A DNA stretch of 64,000 nt from Oscheius onirici (Eukaryota > Nematoda > Chromadorea > Rhabditida > Rhabditidae), in NCBI GenBank assembly GCA_932521025.1, contig OW051472.1, positions 1,922,001 to 1,986,000 of the forward strand, written 5' to 3'. The position numbers and the translations under genes were made by a program. A model generated the notes under the pieces. It saw only the letters and a program-made list of their open reading frames with translations, was not told the origin of the DNA and did not search any database. The first letter of the stretch is position 1; every line of letters begins with the position of its first letter. This document shows positions 33,401 to 45,412 of this stretch, in pieces.

Positions 33401-36400
33401 TGCTCAATATTTCATCGCAACCCCCTCTCTCATCCAATGATTCTGATGGATCATCCGACGCCAACAACCATTTTTGAGTTGGCATTCCAGGAAAATCGTA
33501 AATATGCCCATCCCTCCCCAGTCAAAAAATGTCAATATCCGCCCCCCGCAATTTCTGCCCCTTTAATTTGTGGGGGAGGGAGAAATCTAAGATCTACCCC
33601 CGTTTTCCTTTTTACAGTAAACAACGGGATTTTATTGGATTAGTGGATCAGTCAGTCTCTGAATGTCTTTACCATGTTGTCTGGGATCATTCTTCTCCGG
33701 GGGAAGCTGGTAAGGATGGCCATATGGTCATTGTTTTCGTCTCTTAAAATTTCTTTGAGTCACTTCCTAGCAAAATTTTGACTTGACTATTTTCAAGCCG
33801 ACAAAGAACCCAAAGTGTAATGAGAAAACGTATTTTGAAAACAATTGTATCACTGGTGAAACAAGGAAAAAAAGAGGAACCGCGCTGTTTGCAGCAATCC
33901 AAAAATTCGATATTTGGTATTCGAAAAATGAGTAAGACCGTTGAAAATTCAACAGATGGAAACAAGCTCCTGTTTGACTGTCACAAAATCTCTAAATCGA
34001 ATCAACAGTTTTGTTGTTGTTACTTTTTTTCATGTTAGAGTAGAAGAATTGTTGATTCTGTAATGCTTCTTTTCACTCCAGCCGTCTACTATAGACTCGT
34101 TGAAACTTTGTGAAAACTCTGCCACACTTAAGCCCATATCTGCCAGACATTCAAAGAGTAACGGTGATCGCGGGTTTTCGGCCCGGATACGGAAGGTACG
34201 CACAACTATCTACCGCTAGATAGCTGCGGAAAACGAGGAGAAAGGAATAACAATTCCCCCAGAGACCGATTTATCGACAGACTTTGCCGACAAATATGAA
34301 AGAACACGAGAGTTGGTAATAGCCGATCTATTCTGGCTAAAAATATCACAACAAAATCGGAGACAGATAAAAATTCGTTGTGTAAAATCACAACACACAC
34401 TTGGATCACAAAACGGGCGATCCAGATCAGTCTCTGTGTCGTGTCCACCAATCTCATTTCTTTCTGTCTCTCCCGCTCTCTTCCAATCATACATTCTGCC
34501 CCGCCAGCAATTACCTCTTTCTCCCTCGCCCCAGGCCTCTATAAATTGCCGCCCAGAAACAAAACATTGAAAAAGAGAGAGCCTCGTAGAGTAGAATCGA
34601 TCAGAGCTGGGGCGACTTTTAGTATCGAGTCTCTGTCTCCTTCTCTTCAATGTTGAGTCTAATTGGGGGCTGGCGACGATTTTTGGCTGGCCTGCCAGCC
34701 TCTCTCTCTGCTCTTTGTTATTCATAGAAGGCCTAGGCAGCGATCGAACGTTTTGCGCTCTCTCCCTTCTGGAGCCCCTATTGAAATGTGCCCACTCTGT
34801 CACTCACTCTTTTCTGTCACTCTGTCTATAATTTTGGTTCCATACTGTGTCAAATACTTCAGCAAACCTGAAAGTGCATTTACTTTTCTAATGCCGATCG
34901 CTCAAAGTTTGAAACCTTATCTTGCCCTTTTTCTTTCCTAATAAATTGGAGAAGATTGGTAGGAAAAGATATGTCAGAAATTTTTGAACAATAAACCTTG
35001 ACTATAGTTTCAAAGTGTTAATTTGCCTCTGCATCCTACACAGTTTTTATATTGTCAAAGTAGGCTTTCCGTTTGAAGACTTTATGCTCCTGGTGAAAAT
35101 TCAACTTTGGCTATCAACTGACCATATTTTTGTAAACAGTAACAACCTTTTAGTATCTTAGCTTGGCATAATAGGCATAATACCTTCTCATGCTTCTCAA
35201 CATATTCTTGGTCTAGTTTCCATTCCAAGAAAAAGCATTACATTTTTGTTTTGCAGAAGCTTTATGTCTCTCCGAAGGTACTGAACACATTGTGTTTGTT
35301 GTCCAAAATAATGAAATCACTACCGTAAAACGTTTATTCGAGACCAACACGACAAATGTAGGATATTCAGCCTGGAAACTTGACAGAGTAACCTACGTTT
35401 GCGTACTATTCCGGTCTCAAGTTCGAGTTTATTGCATAATCACGTCTATGAGTGCTATTCTGATGGTTTTCCATGCCAATTCCGTTCTTCTCCACCACGA
35501 AGGTCCTCTGGGAATGTCCTCTGACCATCGTAGTGCTCCTCGTTTTTTTTTGCCCTCGATATTCCGGTCGCGCGACAAAGTAAATGGATTACGGTAGTGG
35601 CTCTTTTGTATCGAACAAACTAAAGTCAACAGATAAAAAACTAGTTTTGTTTCAAGACTATCAAACTCTGGACCAAAACTAAAAAAATATTACTGTTGTA
35701 AGATTGTTTTTGTTCCAACCCCACTCTACACTTTGAACAACACATCCAAAATAAATACTGGCTGCATTTTACCTACTTTTACCTCATCAAAAAATAGTTC
35801 GCTGAAACTATAGCCAATAGTTTTTTTTGACTACACTGTTTGGATTGTGACGTTCGTGAAAAATACGTTTTGTCTTCAGTATCAGTACTGAGAATATAAA
35901 CATTGCATCCTTTTTTCCTCGAACTTTTTCAAGCAAAACGAGCGGATATTTGCTGCGTACCATTATACGGCACACATTAGATATTCAGCCAAGAAAAAAG
36001 TTCCGTCAATTCCAGTTCTCTGTACCCTTATAGCTGCGCAGAGTTTTGTTTCCACTAGTTCTTCTAGAAAACGTTAGTTTCCGCTTTACCGTTTTGCCAA
36101 AATAAAAATATTTCTGCGACTAATCATCTGTTCACAAAAGACCATGATCTGTGCGCGACCGCGACTGTTTTTCAGCTCAAATTTGTCTGCGTGCCATTGG
36201 ATACTCAGCCAAAAAATACGATTCAATTCAAAGTGTTACAGACTATAGCAGCATACCGCTGTTTACCCTCCCAGGCACTACCACTCCATCTCCAAAATAG
36301 CCAAATTTCCCCCCGACTCTAGCCTTCTGCTCCTCCTAATTGCATACAAAGCGAGCCTTATTCCTAATTCGGAGCTCCAAGTTTCTTTCTCCCGTGACTG

Positions 36401-37073
36401 CTAGGCTATATATTTACAGGCATTCCCTCTCTCGCTATCTATTATTTACGACTTTTTTCGGCTAGAAAATGAGAGCATTTTGAAAGGAAAATAGGTGGGT
36501 TTTTGCCAGAATCTTGTCAGAAATCCGGGTGTTGAAAGGTTTCTACACTATTAATTTTTTCAATAAGGAAGATTTAACTGCTGCCTGAAAGCTCGAAGGA
36601 TATTTCACTTTTTTCTGAAACATACGTTTTGAAAGTTTTGGTCCTTTTATACTGAGTAAAAAATGACGAAGACGTATTTTATCTGCGCTTCAAGCTCATG
36701 ACAGCAACGTTATCTGTCATTCGACTATTTGTAGTTTTTTGAAATATTTTTGAAGCTAAAGAATATATTAAATGAACGTCAAGCAAATTTCGTTTTTAGG
36801 TGAAGAATTTTTTTCACCTTTGAACAAGAACAGAGTTTACCAAACACTAGAATTTACAGCCTTTACTGAGCGAAAGGTATTGTGAGAGAGAATGTTTAGA
36901 GGGAGACATTTTTTTTTGAAAAAAATACGAAGCTGAAAATCAAGTTACAATACAGTACAGCAAAAGTTCATTCGGTTCTGCAGTTCTTACTGCAGCTCTA
37001 TCTGCAGTAAATTTTAGTCACTAGAAGGAATAGTGACTCATACGTTTACTGCAACTTTGTCCTCTGCGATTTT
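33401..37073. other. Spacer DNA without confident genes
   Basis: Several GC-richer islands stand out: 33515-33600, 34430-34640 (CT-rich, then 'cctctataaattgcc') and 36240-36430. They look like promoter or conserved non-coding DNA, perhaps belonging to the stomatin gene downstream, but nothing ties them to it. A 25-codon ORF at 34650-34727 follows the second island. No exon with coding-like codon use and splice sites was found. Confidence 0.35.
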
Positions 37074-37522
37074 AAAGGGACAGCCTCATTATGGGCCTCC
37101 AGGCCTCCAGGGGAAATCAGGCAACTTCATGGCGGGACTAATGACAAATTTAATTTTTGCGTTTTTCTCGCTCCACACTACTTTTTTCGATTTTTACTTG
37201 TTTCTAATCGATTTCTCGTTAAAAATTACGTCTAAAATGAGTGGTGGAACGCTAAAATTGGTGGAAAAATCATGGAAATAGACGAAACAAGCATTTTTTG
37301 GTCAAAAACGTAATTTTCACCTATTTCCATCATTTTTCCACCAATTTTGACGTCCCACCACTCATTTTAGAAGAAATTTTTAACGAGAAATCGATTAGAA
37401 ACAAGTAAAAATCGAAAAAATGAGTGTAGAACGAGAAAAATGCAAAAAAAAAAAATTTGCCGTGGGTCCCGCCACGCAGTTGGCCTATTTCCCCTGCACG
37501 GCTATAATGAGACTGTCTCTTT
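37074..37522. mobile_element. Palindromic MITE at TTTAAA, 449 bp
   Basis: Starts AAAGGGACAGCCTCATTATG and ends 'ataatgagactgtctcttt' at a TTTAA(A) target. The two halves are complementary for most of their length, including 'aaatgagtggtggaacgcta' in one arm and its complement in the other. The 3' side shares 'gtgggtcccgccacgcagtt' with 42.1 kb almost exactly. Confidence 0.8.
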
Positions 37523-38111
37523 AATCGAACAAGTACCATTGCCCAGAAGCCGAAAAAGTTCCATTTCTTACTTCCCCTTTGTCAGAGGGGTGCACTTCCG
37601 GAGCCGCGGCCCCAAATAATCGTCCAGAACTCTTTATGAGGTCCGAACAACCTCTTTTTCTCTCTCGAACATTCGCGGAAAGCACTTCAAGTGCTCCTCT
37701 TGCCAAGGATTAGCAATGCTATGCTCCGCGCTTATCCCCAGGCCATAATAATTTGAGCACAAACATTGTATCCGGCTCTTATTGGCTTTTCTGCGACACT
37801 TTTCCCGTTTTTTTTTTAATTTTTTAGTCCAAAACATTACCTTGACAGAATTTTCGATTGTACTTTAGCTGGCACCTACGTTCATTCAAAACATTTTTGC
37901 GCAAAGCCGTTTTTCCAGCCGTTTTTCGCATTTTTAACTACTTTTAATGAATTCAGCGTGTAAAAGAACCCCCGGGAGCAGAAAATTGCAATAAATGAGA
38001 TATATATAATTTTTGGACATCTTCAGCGCGCTTACTGGTGTTGCGAATTCAGCGTTTTTTGTTAGTAGTGAGCGACAGAAAATATTCTCCGAATATTTAG
38101 CAAAAAGGGGG

Positions 38112-38575
38112 CAATCTAAAATATTAAATTGCTCTGGTGTCTGTGGCTGACTCTGTGTGTTTGTCTGTGTGTCTGTTTGTCCATGGCCACGAAATTTTGG
38201 TGTATTAAAGAGTCGCCGTCTTCACCCAGATTCCGGGTTCGATTCCTCTCCTCGCCAAATATTTTTGCTAAATTATTTTGAGTAGGAAATTGAGTCAGGA
38301 TAGCCGCTAGGGGATTAGGAGGGACCGGTTGATTTGTATAAGATCAGAGAGGAATCGTATGGCCTGAAAATAGGAAAATTCGTATCGGTTCTTTAGAAGG
38401 GAAAGAATGGGAAAGAATGAAAAGGTCCGATTGGTTAGGTAAGGAAGAAGACGTGACAGGATCAGGAGAGATCGGTTGACTGGGGAAGAGAGCAGAAGGG
38501 CTCAGAAGAGATCATTTGGTTTTGGAATTATTGACTAGGGAGGAGATCAGAAGTAAAGAAGAAAACACAAGTCAA
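38112..38575 (+). mobile_element. tRNA-Glu-like SINE copy with degenerate minisatellite body
   Basis: The head carries 'gtcgccgtcttcacccagat' followed by 'tccgggttcgattcc', then 'gccgctaggggattagg' and about 200 bp of decayed 'gatcggttgactggggaag' units. It ends with 'gaagaaaacacaagtcaaaa', the tail phrase seen in reverse at 29.47 kb. This copy shows the full order head, body, tail. Confidence 0.65.
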
Positions 38576-38578
38576 AAA

Positions 38579-38750
38579 AGCCGGTTATTATTAAAAAAGC
38601 GACCCGGAAAGAGAGAGGTGGTTCGGAGTTTACAAAAACAAGGCAATACCAAAGCGGGGCGTTTTCTTTGACACAAAATAATATTGCTCAGTTTTTGTAA
38701 ACTCCGAACCACCTCTCTTTTTGCTGGTCGCTTTTTAATAATAATTCGAT
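38579..38750. mobile_element. 170 bp palindromic MITE
   Basis: 'ttattattaaaaaagcgacc' opens it and 'ggtcgctttttaataataa' closes it. 'gaggtggttcggagtttaca' and its complement lie just inside. The unpaired centre is about 50 bp. It sits at the end of the SINE tail. Confidence 0.75.
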
Positions 38751-39002
38751 AAGATTTCATATCCAAGGTGTTGTTTTACACGCTGAATTCAATAACCGTG
38801 GTTAGAAACGCGGAAAATGGAAGGAAAACGAAGCAAACCCTTATTTTAGGCCAGTTTTTTAAACGAACGTAGGTGCCAGCTAAAGTACAACCGAATTTTC
38901 TGTTTCATTAGATTCTTATAAGGAGCACAAAATTGGCGGAAACAGTTTCTAGAAGAGTTCGAATTTTCAATTAAACAAGGATAAAAACGCGCTATCAGGG
39001 CA

Positions 39003-39960
39003 AAAGTAGAAATTCGTGACTTCGCTCTGTCACGGAGCCCTAGTCGTGGTTTCCCTTTCATTCCTCCTTTGTTACTCTCTTCCAGTCACTCTCCCTGACC
39101 TTCCAAAGAATCCCGAAATTATATTTGAACCAGGGTTGGGCGAGCAGCATATTTTCGTGCGAGCGCAAGCGCGAGCGCGAGTACACTTTTCAATTTTTTG
39201 CGAGCGCAAGCAGGCTTCTTTTTGCTCGCGTGCAAGCCTCAACTGCTCGCATTTGCGAGCGCGAGCAGCATATTTAATTTAAATGTCTTGACAGACCGCG
39301 AATTTGCAGGGCGCGAAGCCTAAAAACAAGTTTCAAGCAACTAAACAGAAAAAGAATTAGTAGAAATAACACTAAAAAACTAAAAAAAATATGAAGATCA
39401 AATCGAGAAATCAAAAAAACAACGAAATCGCCAAAAGTTTTTGAAATTCGCGGTTTCTTTGTTTTTAATTTCTCGATACATTATCTCTGTCCACCCCCTG
39501 CATTCTGCAATGTGTTTGACCTTCCCGGTCTTCTCCTATCCCTGTCCGTTGGCATCTGGTTTTTCCTTCTCTACCATTTACGATGTCCCCTTTCACCAAT
39601 GTTTCCCTCCTGTCCTCCCTGTATCACTTCGTGTAATTTCAGTTGTGATCTCCCTGTTCCTATTTCTATGTGCTCATGTTCTCCTCTATCTCTTTCTCCG
39701 GCTGTGATATTGCCACGTTTGAGTTGAGGTTATAGTCGGAACCCCCTTGAACGCTTTCCCGTATTTCTAACCCGCACTTGATTCTCTACTGTCTGGAAAC
39801 TACCCAATCAAAAATAATCAAAGTCCATACTTGCAATTGACTTGTCGAGATCTGTTTACACTCCCGATGCAATTAGATCTTCACAAATCTCCCCTATTAT
39901 TGCCAATTAGAGCTTCAGACACACAGACACAGAGACGCGAGAGCAATTTAATGTGGATAC
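39003..39960 (+). repeat. Repeat R copy interrupted by a GCGAGC-word palindrome
   Basis: The left part ('gacttcgctctgtc', 'agtcactctccctgacc') and right part ('cagacacacagacacagaga', 'gagagcaatttaatgtggat') match repeat R. Inserted at about 39133-39280 is an element starting 'gggttgggcgagcagcatat' and made of 'gcgagcgcaagc' words in both orientations. Confidence 0.55.
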
Positions 39961-39979
39961 TTTGTAGACCACTACAAGG

Positions 39980-40065
39980 TGAAGTGTGAGCTGTCGAGTC
40001 TGTGGCTCACATTTTTAAGATCACAACGAGAGCGTGTGAACTGTCGAGACTGTGGCTCAAAATTC
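39980..40065 (+). repeat. Two copies of the 'GAACTGTCGAGTCTGTGG' motif
   Basis: Copies at about 39983 and 40036 are 53 bp apart, separated by 'aagatcacaacgagagc'. Layout and spacing match those at 25.96-26.04 kb. Confidence 0.65.
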
Positions 40066-40259
40066 GTTCAAACTTTTTTTTCCAGCGTTTCTTTCAACTC
40101 AAACCTTCTAAAAAAATCAGTTTTTTGGCTTCATTCTTATCTCATACATTAGAAAATATAGTTCTATTACTTCCGTTTTTTTTCGTTTCTCAAAACACTA
40201 AAACCCCATATTTTCAGGCCTTATTCAATCTTCAGCTTCTCTCCTCTTCCTTGATTATA

Positions 40260-41750
40260 CCACCTCTCGAAGATTTATAAAATTGCCTCAACTTGAGGCC
40301 CAAAATGCTTAGGATTAGCATCTGGGGACCTCTCTATCTGTCCTTGGTCTCACGTTGCAACGGGCTCCTTCCTCCGAAAAGGGAGGATACTGGCGGGAAA
40401 TGAGATCCCAAGCAATAATGAACCGTTGATGATCCAGTAGGAAGGGGGGTAGGAGGACGAAAGAAAATAAAAAGTAACTAGTTTTGGGAGAAAAGATTGA
40501 GAAAGTTGCGGTTTTCAACGAAGGGCAACACAATGCACAATTCTCTTTATTCAAAATAGTTGAAGGTTTTTTTGTAAAGGGGGGGGGGGGGATGAAATTT
40601 ACGTTCAGCTTCTGCATTCTGCACTTGTCTAGAAAAACCGTGGGAACGTGTTGTGCCAAAATGCTACTGTGTACAGCAAGAAAACTGCAACTATAACTAT
40701 TGTAAAACAAATTTTGGAAACTCTTCCAAAAAAGCTACTTTTGAAGGGAAACTGTTTAAAAAGTGGTAGGCTTTTGAGTTGGTCTTTCGGACAACTTTGT
40801 TATTTTTAGGTGAAAGTTTGAAATTCAGATGTAGCCGTTGCCAAACTTCCAGTCTGCGTATTTTCCGTGCGTTCGCATGTTATTCGAAATCGTGTGGAAA
40901 ATTTCGGCCATATACTATACATTGCACTTATAACAAGTCTCTGAAACTTTTTAGAAACGTTCCTGAGGGGAAACATCAAAAACTTTTTTCCGATACTTTT
41001 ACTTTGAAGATTTTTTGAGAAACTGGGTGCGTTAATTGAAATGGGGTTATTTTCTTGGACAGAATTTCATAAATTAGAAACATGGTTGAACGTAGTTCAG
41101 TGAAAAATTGAAATCCGCGTAGCTCTCTGTCTCCCCCAACTCCCTCCAATCTCAGCCAGCCCCAGCAATCGATGCTTTAAACTGTTCGCGACCCGCTGAG
41201 AGCCTTGGGACCCTCTGCTCCAATCTCAAAGCGGTAGTTTATTATACGCTCCCAGCCGGCCCCAGACGGCCTAGTCTCTTCCGCCTCTCCATTAGCTAGT
41301 TCTAGTTTTCTAGGATTTTCCGTGTTCTTCACGTTTCCCATACTATTTTTTTTCGTCTGTTGAGCGAGTTTCTGTTTTTCAAAAATTTCGCTTTTTCATA
41401 CACACACTCTCGATCTTTTCCGTCTATTTTGAACCATTTTTACTAGGTGTTGTTTGTTCTCAGTTTCTGACTATACGTCTTTGTTTCAATGGATCTATAT
41501 ATCTAGCCAGAGGGACCTATACACGTTTGGTGAACTGACTTATACTAGATTCAATAGGATGTAGTGAACTGTGAAGTCTGTGGCTGAGATGTGATTCCGT
41601 CTGTTTCCCAGTCTTCTTGTCCTTTTCCTCCCTAATTAGACTGCACTTTTGATGCTTGGACGAACTAATAAGAGAAGACTTCCCCTTCTTTTTGCTCTAG
41701 ACGTTTATATGGGCTAAAGAAAACAACCAAACATGGCTTGTGAAATTGTT
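40260..41750. other. Spacer DNA without confident genes
   Basis: A run of nine or more G lies at 40580. A GC-richer island lies at 41100-41300 with 'agccggccccagacggccta'. One motif copy (gtgaactgtgaagtctgtgg) is near 41562. No splice-supported exon was found. Confidence 0.35.
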
Positions 41751-41754
41751 TTCA

Positions 41755-42135
41755 AGTGTATTTATCCTATTTTTTTCGGTCGTTTTGGTATCAAAACGTT
41801 CCAAATAGGATATTCTACAATAATAAAAAAAATAAAATCGAAAAAGATCGATAAAAATAGAAAAAGTGAAATTTGGATAAATGAAAGAAAAACTCGAAAC
41901 ATTGATTTTTGGTCCAAAAACGTAAATTTAGCCTATTTTGGTCAATTTTCCACCAATTTTGACGTTCCACCACTCATTTTAGAAGGAATTTTTAACGAGA
42001 AATCGATTAGAAACAAGTAAAAATCGAAAAAAATGAGTGTAGAACGAGAAAAATGCAAAAAAAAAAATTTGCCGTGGGTCCCGCCACGCAGTTGCCTGAT
42101 TTCCCCCTGCACGGCCATAATGAGACTGTCCCTTT
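41755..42135. mobile_element. Truncated member of the palindromic MITE family
   Basis: The right half ('aaattttgacgttccaccac'... 'gtgggtcccgccacgcagtt'... 'gagactgtccctttaa') matches 37380-37522 closely. The left half is diverged or replaced and has no recognisable left end, so this copy is broken. Confidence 0.6.
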
Positions 42136-42787
42136 AAGAACTGTTGGTTGTACTGCAGCGCCTCAGTTCTAGCCACCTCAGTTCGTTCAAACTTCCTTGA
42201 GGTTTCGTTTTTCACCATTTTCTTCTATTTTGCAGCCTTTCTAAGCAAGTTTATCGAGTGTAAAAAATCTCCTGGACGTGAAATAGTCGAAAATAACATG
42301 AAAAAGAACGAACTGAACGAACAGGCAGTACAACCGAAATGTTTGTTATTTAACAATCATACTTACCATGGTTTTCTTCTATTTCATTTTTTTTGGCAGT
42401 TACAGCATCCAGGATCAGGCCGGCCTGACCGGCCTGTTTTCCAGACTTAGCCGTGGGTAGGGGGTCGGACCAAAAATGAAGGTACCCTTATTAGAATGGA
42501 TTTTTAGCATAATTTAGACATCAATCTGGATCTGCGAAAAAGCGGATTCTTTGAAGAAGAAGAAATTTGTCTTTGCCCTCTTTTACTGACCGAACAAAAA
42601 AGAACAATAACTTGTCTGAACTGCGCAACCTGACAAAAAGTGAACAATATCTCTTACAAAAGTCAAATCCTCGTCTTTTCTCATAGGATCATTCCTTTAT
42701 CGGCGGGGCCCAGGCCCAGAATTTCAGGCTCAGGCCGGCCTGGCCTGACAGCCCTGTCTACTTTTGGTATCCATTTTTGGGTGTGTT

Positions 42788-43136
42788 TAGACATGTGCGC
42801 TTGGACCGGCTGGGAAAATAATTGCCTTCAGTGCGGTGGGCAAAAAAATTCGGCACGACTTTTTTCTGGGTTTTTTATGTTTCCCCAGTTATTGTGAACA
42901 AATACCAGCTAGTACAGAAAAACAGTTAAACAAAAAAAAGGTGAATCCGCAAAGAAAATTGAAGTTTCCTACGAAAAACACGAATTTTGTCGATTTTTTT
43001 GGCGAATTTCGTCTTATTTTTCGTTTTTCTTTTTGCGGATTTGTCTTTTTTGCTTAACTTTTTTCTGTGCTAGTCGGTATTTGCCCACCGCACTGAAGGC
43101 ATTTTTTTTCCCAGCCGGTCCAAGCGCACATGTCTA
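42788..43136. mobile_element. 349 bp palindromic MITE with TAGACATGTGCGC ends
   Basis: The ends are 'tagacatgtgcgcttggacc' and its perfect complement. Further inside, 'ccttcagtgcggtgggcaaa' and 'tttgcggattcacctttttt'-like stretches pair across the centre. Ends and first words match the short element at 14908. Confidence 0.75.
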
Positions 43137-43770
43137 GGTGTGTTTATGCAGAAACTACTGATGTGCCTTGTCACCTTAGAAAAAGTCCCGTAGTTTTTCC
43201 AATAATAATTTATCATATTGTTCACCGTTTACATGCTCTATTTACTTTCGTTTTCTAAACTTTTGGATTTTTAGATTGGAAGTTGATGAAACGTTGCATC
43301 AGAAGAAGACTGGTAGAGTTTAAGTCGAGGATGAAACACGAAAAAATTACAGAATTCCCCTAAACTTTGAACACGATGGAATCTTCTACCTCATTTTTTG
43401 CTGGGCCGAACTTTCCTTTCACTTTCACAAAAATTTTATCTTGGGAAAACGTAAATGTAGCTGGGTCCGAATCTGAGAAAATCCGAGTTTTTCAACCCAG
43501 TAATACTTGAAAGTGTTCAAAATTCTTGTGGGAAATCAGACCGCAAAGGGTGGAAAGATACATTTCTCCAGTTCAAACCCTATTCATTTTCCTCTATTTT
43601 TGGCCCTCAACTTCCTAGATATTGCTGCCGCGTTATCATCAATCAACTGAGGTAGTGGGAACGAGGAGGGCGGTTGGCCAGCTGGAACAGGTGTTTCATC
43701 CATTTTGTCACGCACACTCACGTCGCTGTGCAGAATTGAGAAAACTAGAAAAAGAGCTCTTTTTATCTAT

Positions 43771-44322
43771 AGGGTGCGGCAGAATTATGGACGCACTTTG
43801 TTTACAGAGCGCGGGCGCGAACTGTTTCGTATTTTTTCGAGTATTTAGACGTATACTTGTTTATTTTTATTTGTTTTACCATGATTCACTCATAAACTTG
43901 TTTGTGCCCTGAATTTGGGACCTCGAAGTGACACAGGACTGGTGCCGCGTTGAATGAACGTTGAAAAAAGAATTCATTGCGTACTGCGGGTCTCCAAACA
44001 ATGGCCTCCAAACTATGGTCTGTATTGGAGAAGAAGGCATGCTCTGTCACCCACAAAATTTTGAATTTACTTAAGAAGGCTTTGAAGAAGGCATGGGAAG
44101 AACTTGATGACAACTACCTCCGGGAATCCTGCGCCGCATTCAAGAAGAGACTCAAGCTCTGTGTCGCTGCTAAAGAAGGACTTTTTTTAAACCTAAAGAA
44201 TTACACTTGTTTGTTATTGATTAAATAAAAATAGTTACGAATTTCATTGTTCTTCCAATTTCTTAAAATAACTTTTTGCCAAGTCACGTTTTTATGTGCG
44301 CCCATAATTCTGCCGCACCCTG
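43771..44322 (+). mobile_element. Internally deleted Tc1/mariner element
   Basis: Terminal inverted repeats 'agggtgcggcagaattatgg' and 'ccataattctgccgcaccct' are flanked by TA on both sides. The interior keeps only the C-terminal part of a transposase: a frame ending in LKKAWEELDDNYLRESCAAF then KKRLKLCVAAKEGLF, matching the W..L...YL......F..RL..C..A..G.F pattern of mariner-family C-termini. The DDE/D catalytic region is missing, so it is non-autonomous. Confidence 0.85.
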
Positions 44323-44759
44323 TATTCTACTTTACCCCACGAAAAAGCTTTGAAATGTCATTTTAGAGAAGACGAAATTCTCATTTTCGCGGACCAAAAC
44401 CTCTGGGAGACAGAGTAGAAACTAACTTCTGAAAAGTTCCTACTGACTAGAACAATGAGAACTTTTAGATCGTTTCTTCATAGTTTTTGTTTCACGGACT
44501 CTATAAAAAGATTGTTCTTGGTCGTTTAGCCACTTTACTGGCCTTTCTGCATCTAGATATTTTCGAGACTCCTAGCTACAGCCATAAAAAATATTTGGAA
44601 CCTTTCCTCTTTATCTATTTGGAAGACATGATCATTTTTCAATGCTTTGGAGCGAAAAAAAACAGCAAGACTCTCTTTTCACCCTCTTTGTTTTCCCAAT
44701 CAAAAAATCAGCCATTCATCAGGCGTCCTATATTTTCCTGGGCTCTCTCCTACGGGATA

Positions 44760-45362
44760 GAGTAAAGGAGTCCCTCCGGCTAGAGAGCAGCAGCGTGTGT
44801 CATAAATTCACGTCCCCTCGGCCTATTGAATTACCGCAGGACGAGAGAGCAGACTCTCTCTCCCTCTCCGAGGGGCCCTCAGAGGAGGGGCCTCTCCCTC
44901 TCTCCCAAACGAACCAACTACTCCCTATCGACTACCTCCTTATCTATGCTTTTCACTCTTTCTTCTCCCCACTCTCTCCGAACTTTGACGAGTTTTGGAG
45001 TGCTATATTTGAGCCACAGACTCGACACTATCGAGTTGACAGTTCACACATTTTGCCTCTGCTACAGACTCGACAGTTACCGCTTTATGCCATTGTGGCC
45101 TTCAAAAAATGGGCCGCATACTCGGCAGTTCACACGTTATCTCATTAGTTTTTCCGACAATTAGAGTTCAGGCCACAGCCTTGACAGTTCACACTATGAC
45201 TCGTTGTGCACTTCCAAATTTGGACCACAGACTCAACGGCACACTCCTTTGTTTCAAGTTCTCTACATCTTCGCATATTCTGTTCCTGACACGTTTCTCC
45301 CATTTCTTGCAGATTCTTTTCTCTTCCCTGACTATTCCCCTCAAAAATTCCTCTTTTTTCAG
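44760..45362 (+). promoter_or_regulatory. Candidate upstream region of the stomatin gene
   Basis: A GC-richer block with 'gagagagcagactctctctc' and 'gaggggccctcagaggagg' (44770-44920) lies about 0.5 kb before the first stomatin exon. 45012-45240 is an array of about four reverse-orientation copies of the 'CCACAGACTCGACAGTTCAC' motif, spaced about 50-70 bp apart. The promoter role is inferred from position and composition only. Confidence 0.35.
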
Positions 45363-45412
45363 CCGGAGACCAATTAAAACTTGGAGAAATCATCAGCGAG
45401 GACCAACCAAAA

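Larger units (their letters stand above)
37847..38902. mobile_element. 1.06 kb inverted-repeat element with nested insertions
   Basis: The ends are inverted copies of a sequence containing 'gtactttagctggcacctac' followed by 'gttc'. Subterminal 'gaattcagcgtgtaaaa' is also inverted (37951 and near 38775). Between the ends lie a SINE-plus-minisatellite unit (38112-38575) and a 170 bp palindrome (38579-38750). No transposase frame is visible, so it is a non-autonomous element. Confidence 0.7.

Noticed and set aside
34120..34200. 5S rRNA or spliced-leader RNA gene
   Set aside because: A phrase near 'aagcccatatctgccagac' caught the eye, but the internal control regions of 5S and the SL1 leader sequence are absent.
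45012..45240. Spaced repeats resembling a CRISPR array
   Set aside because: The repeats are degenerate, the spacing is uneven, the host is a eukaryote and no cas genes are present.
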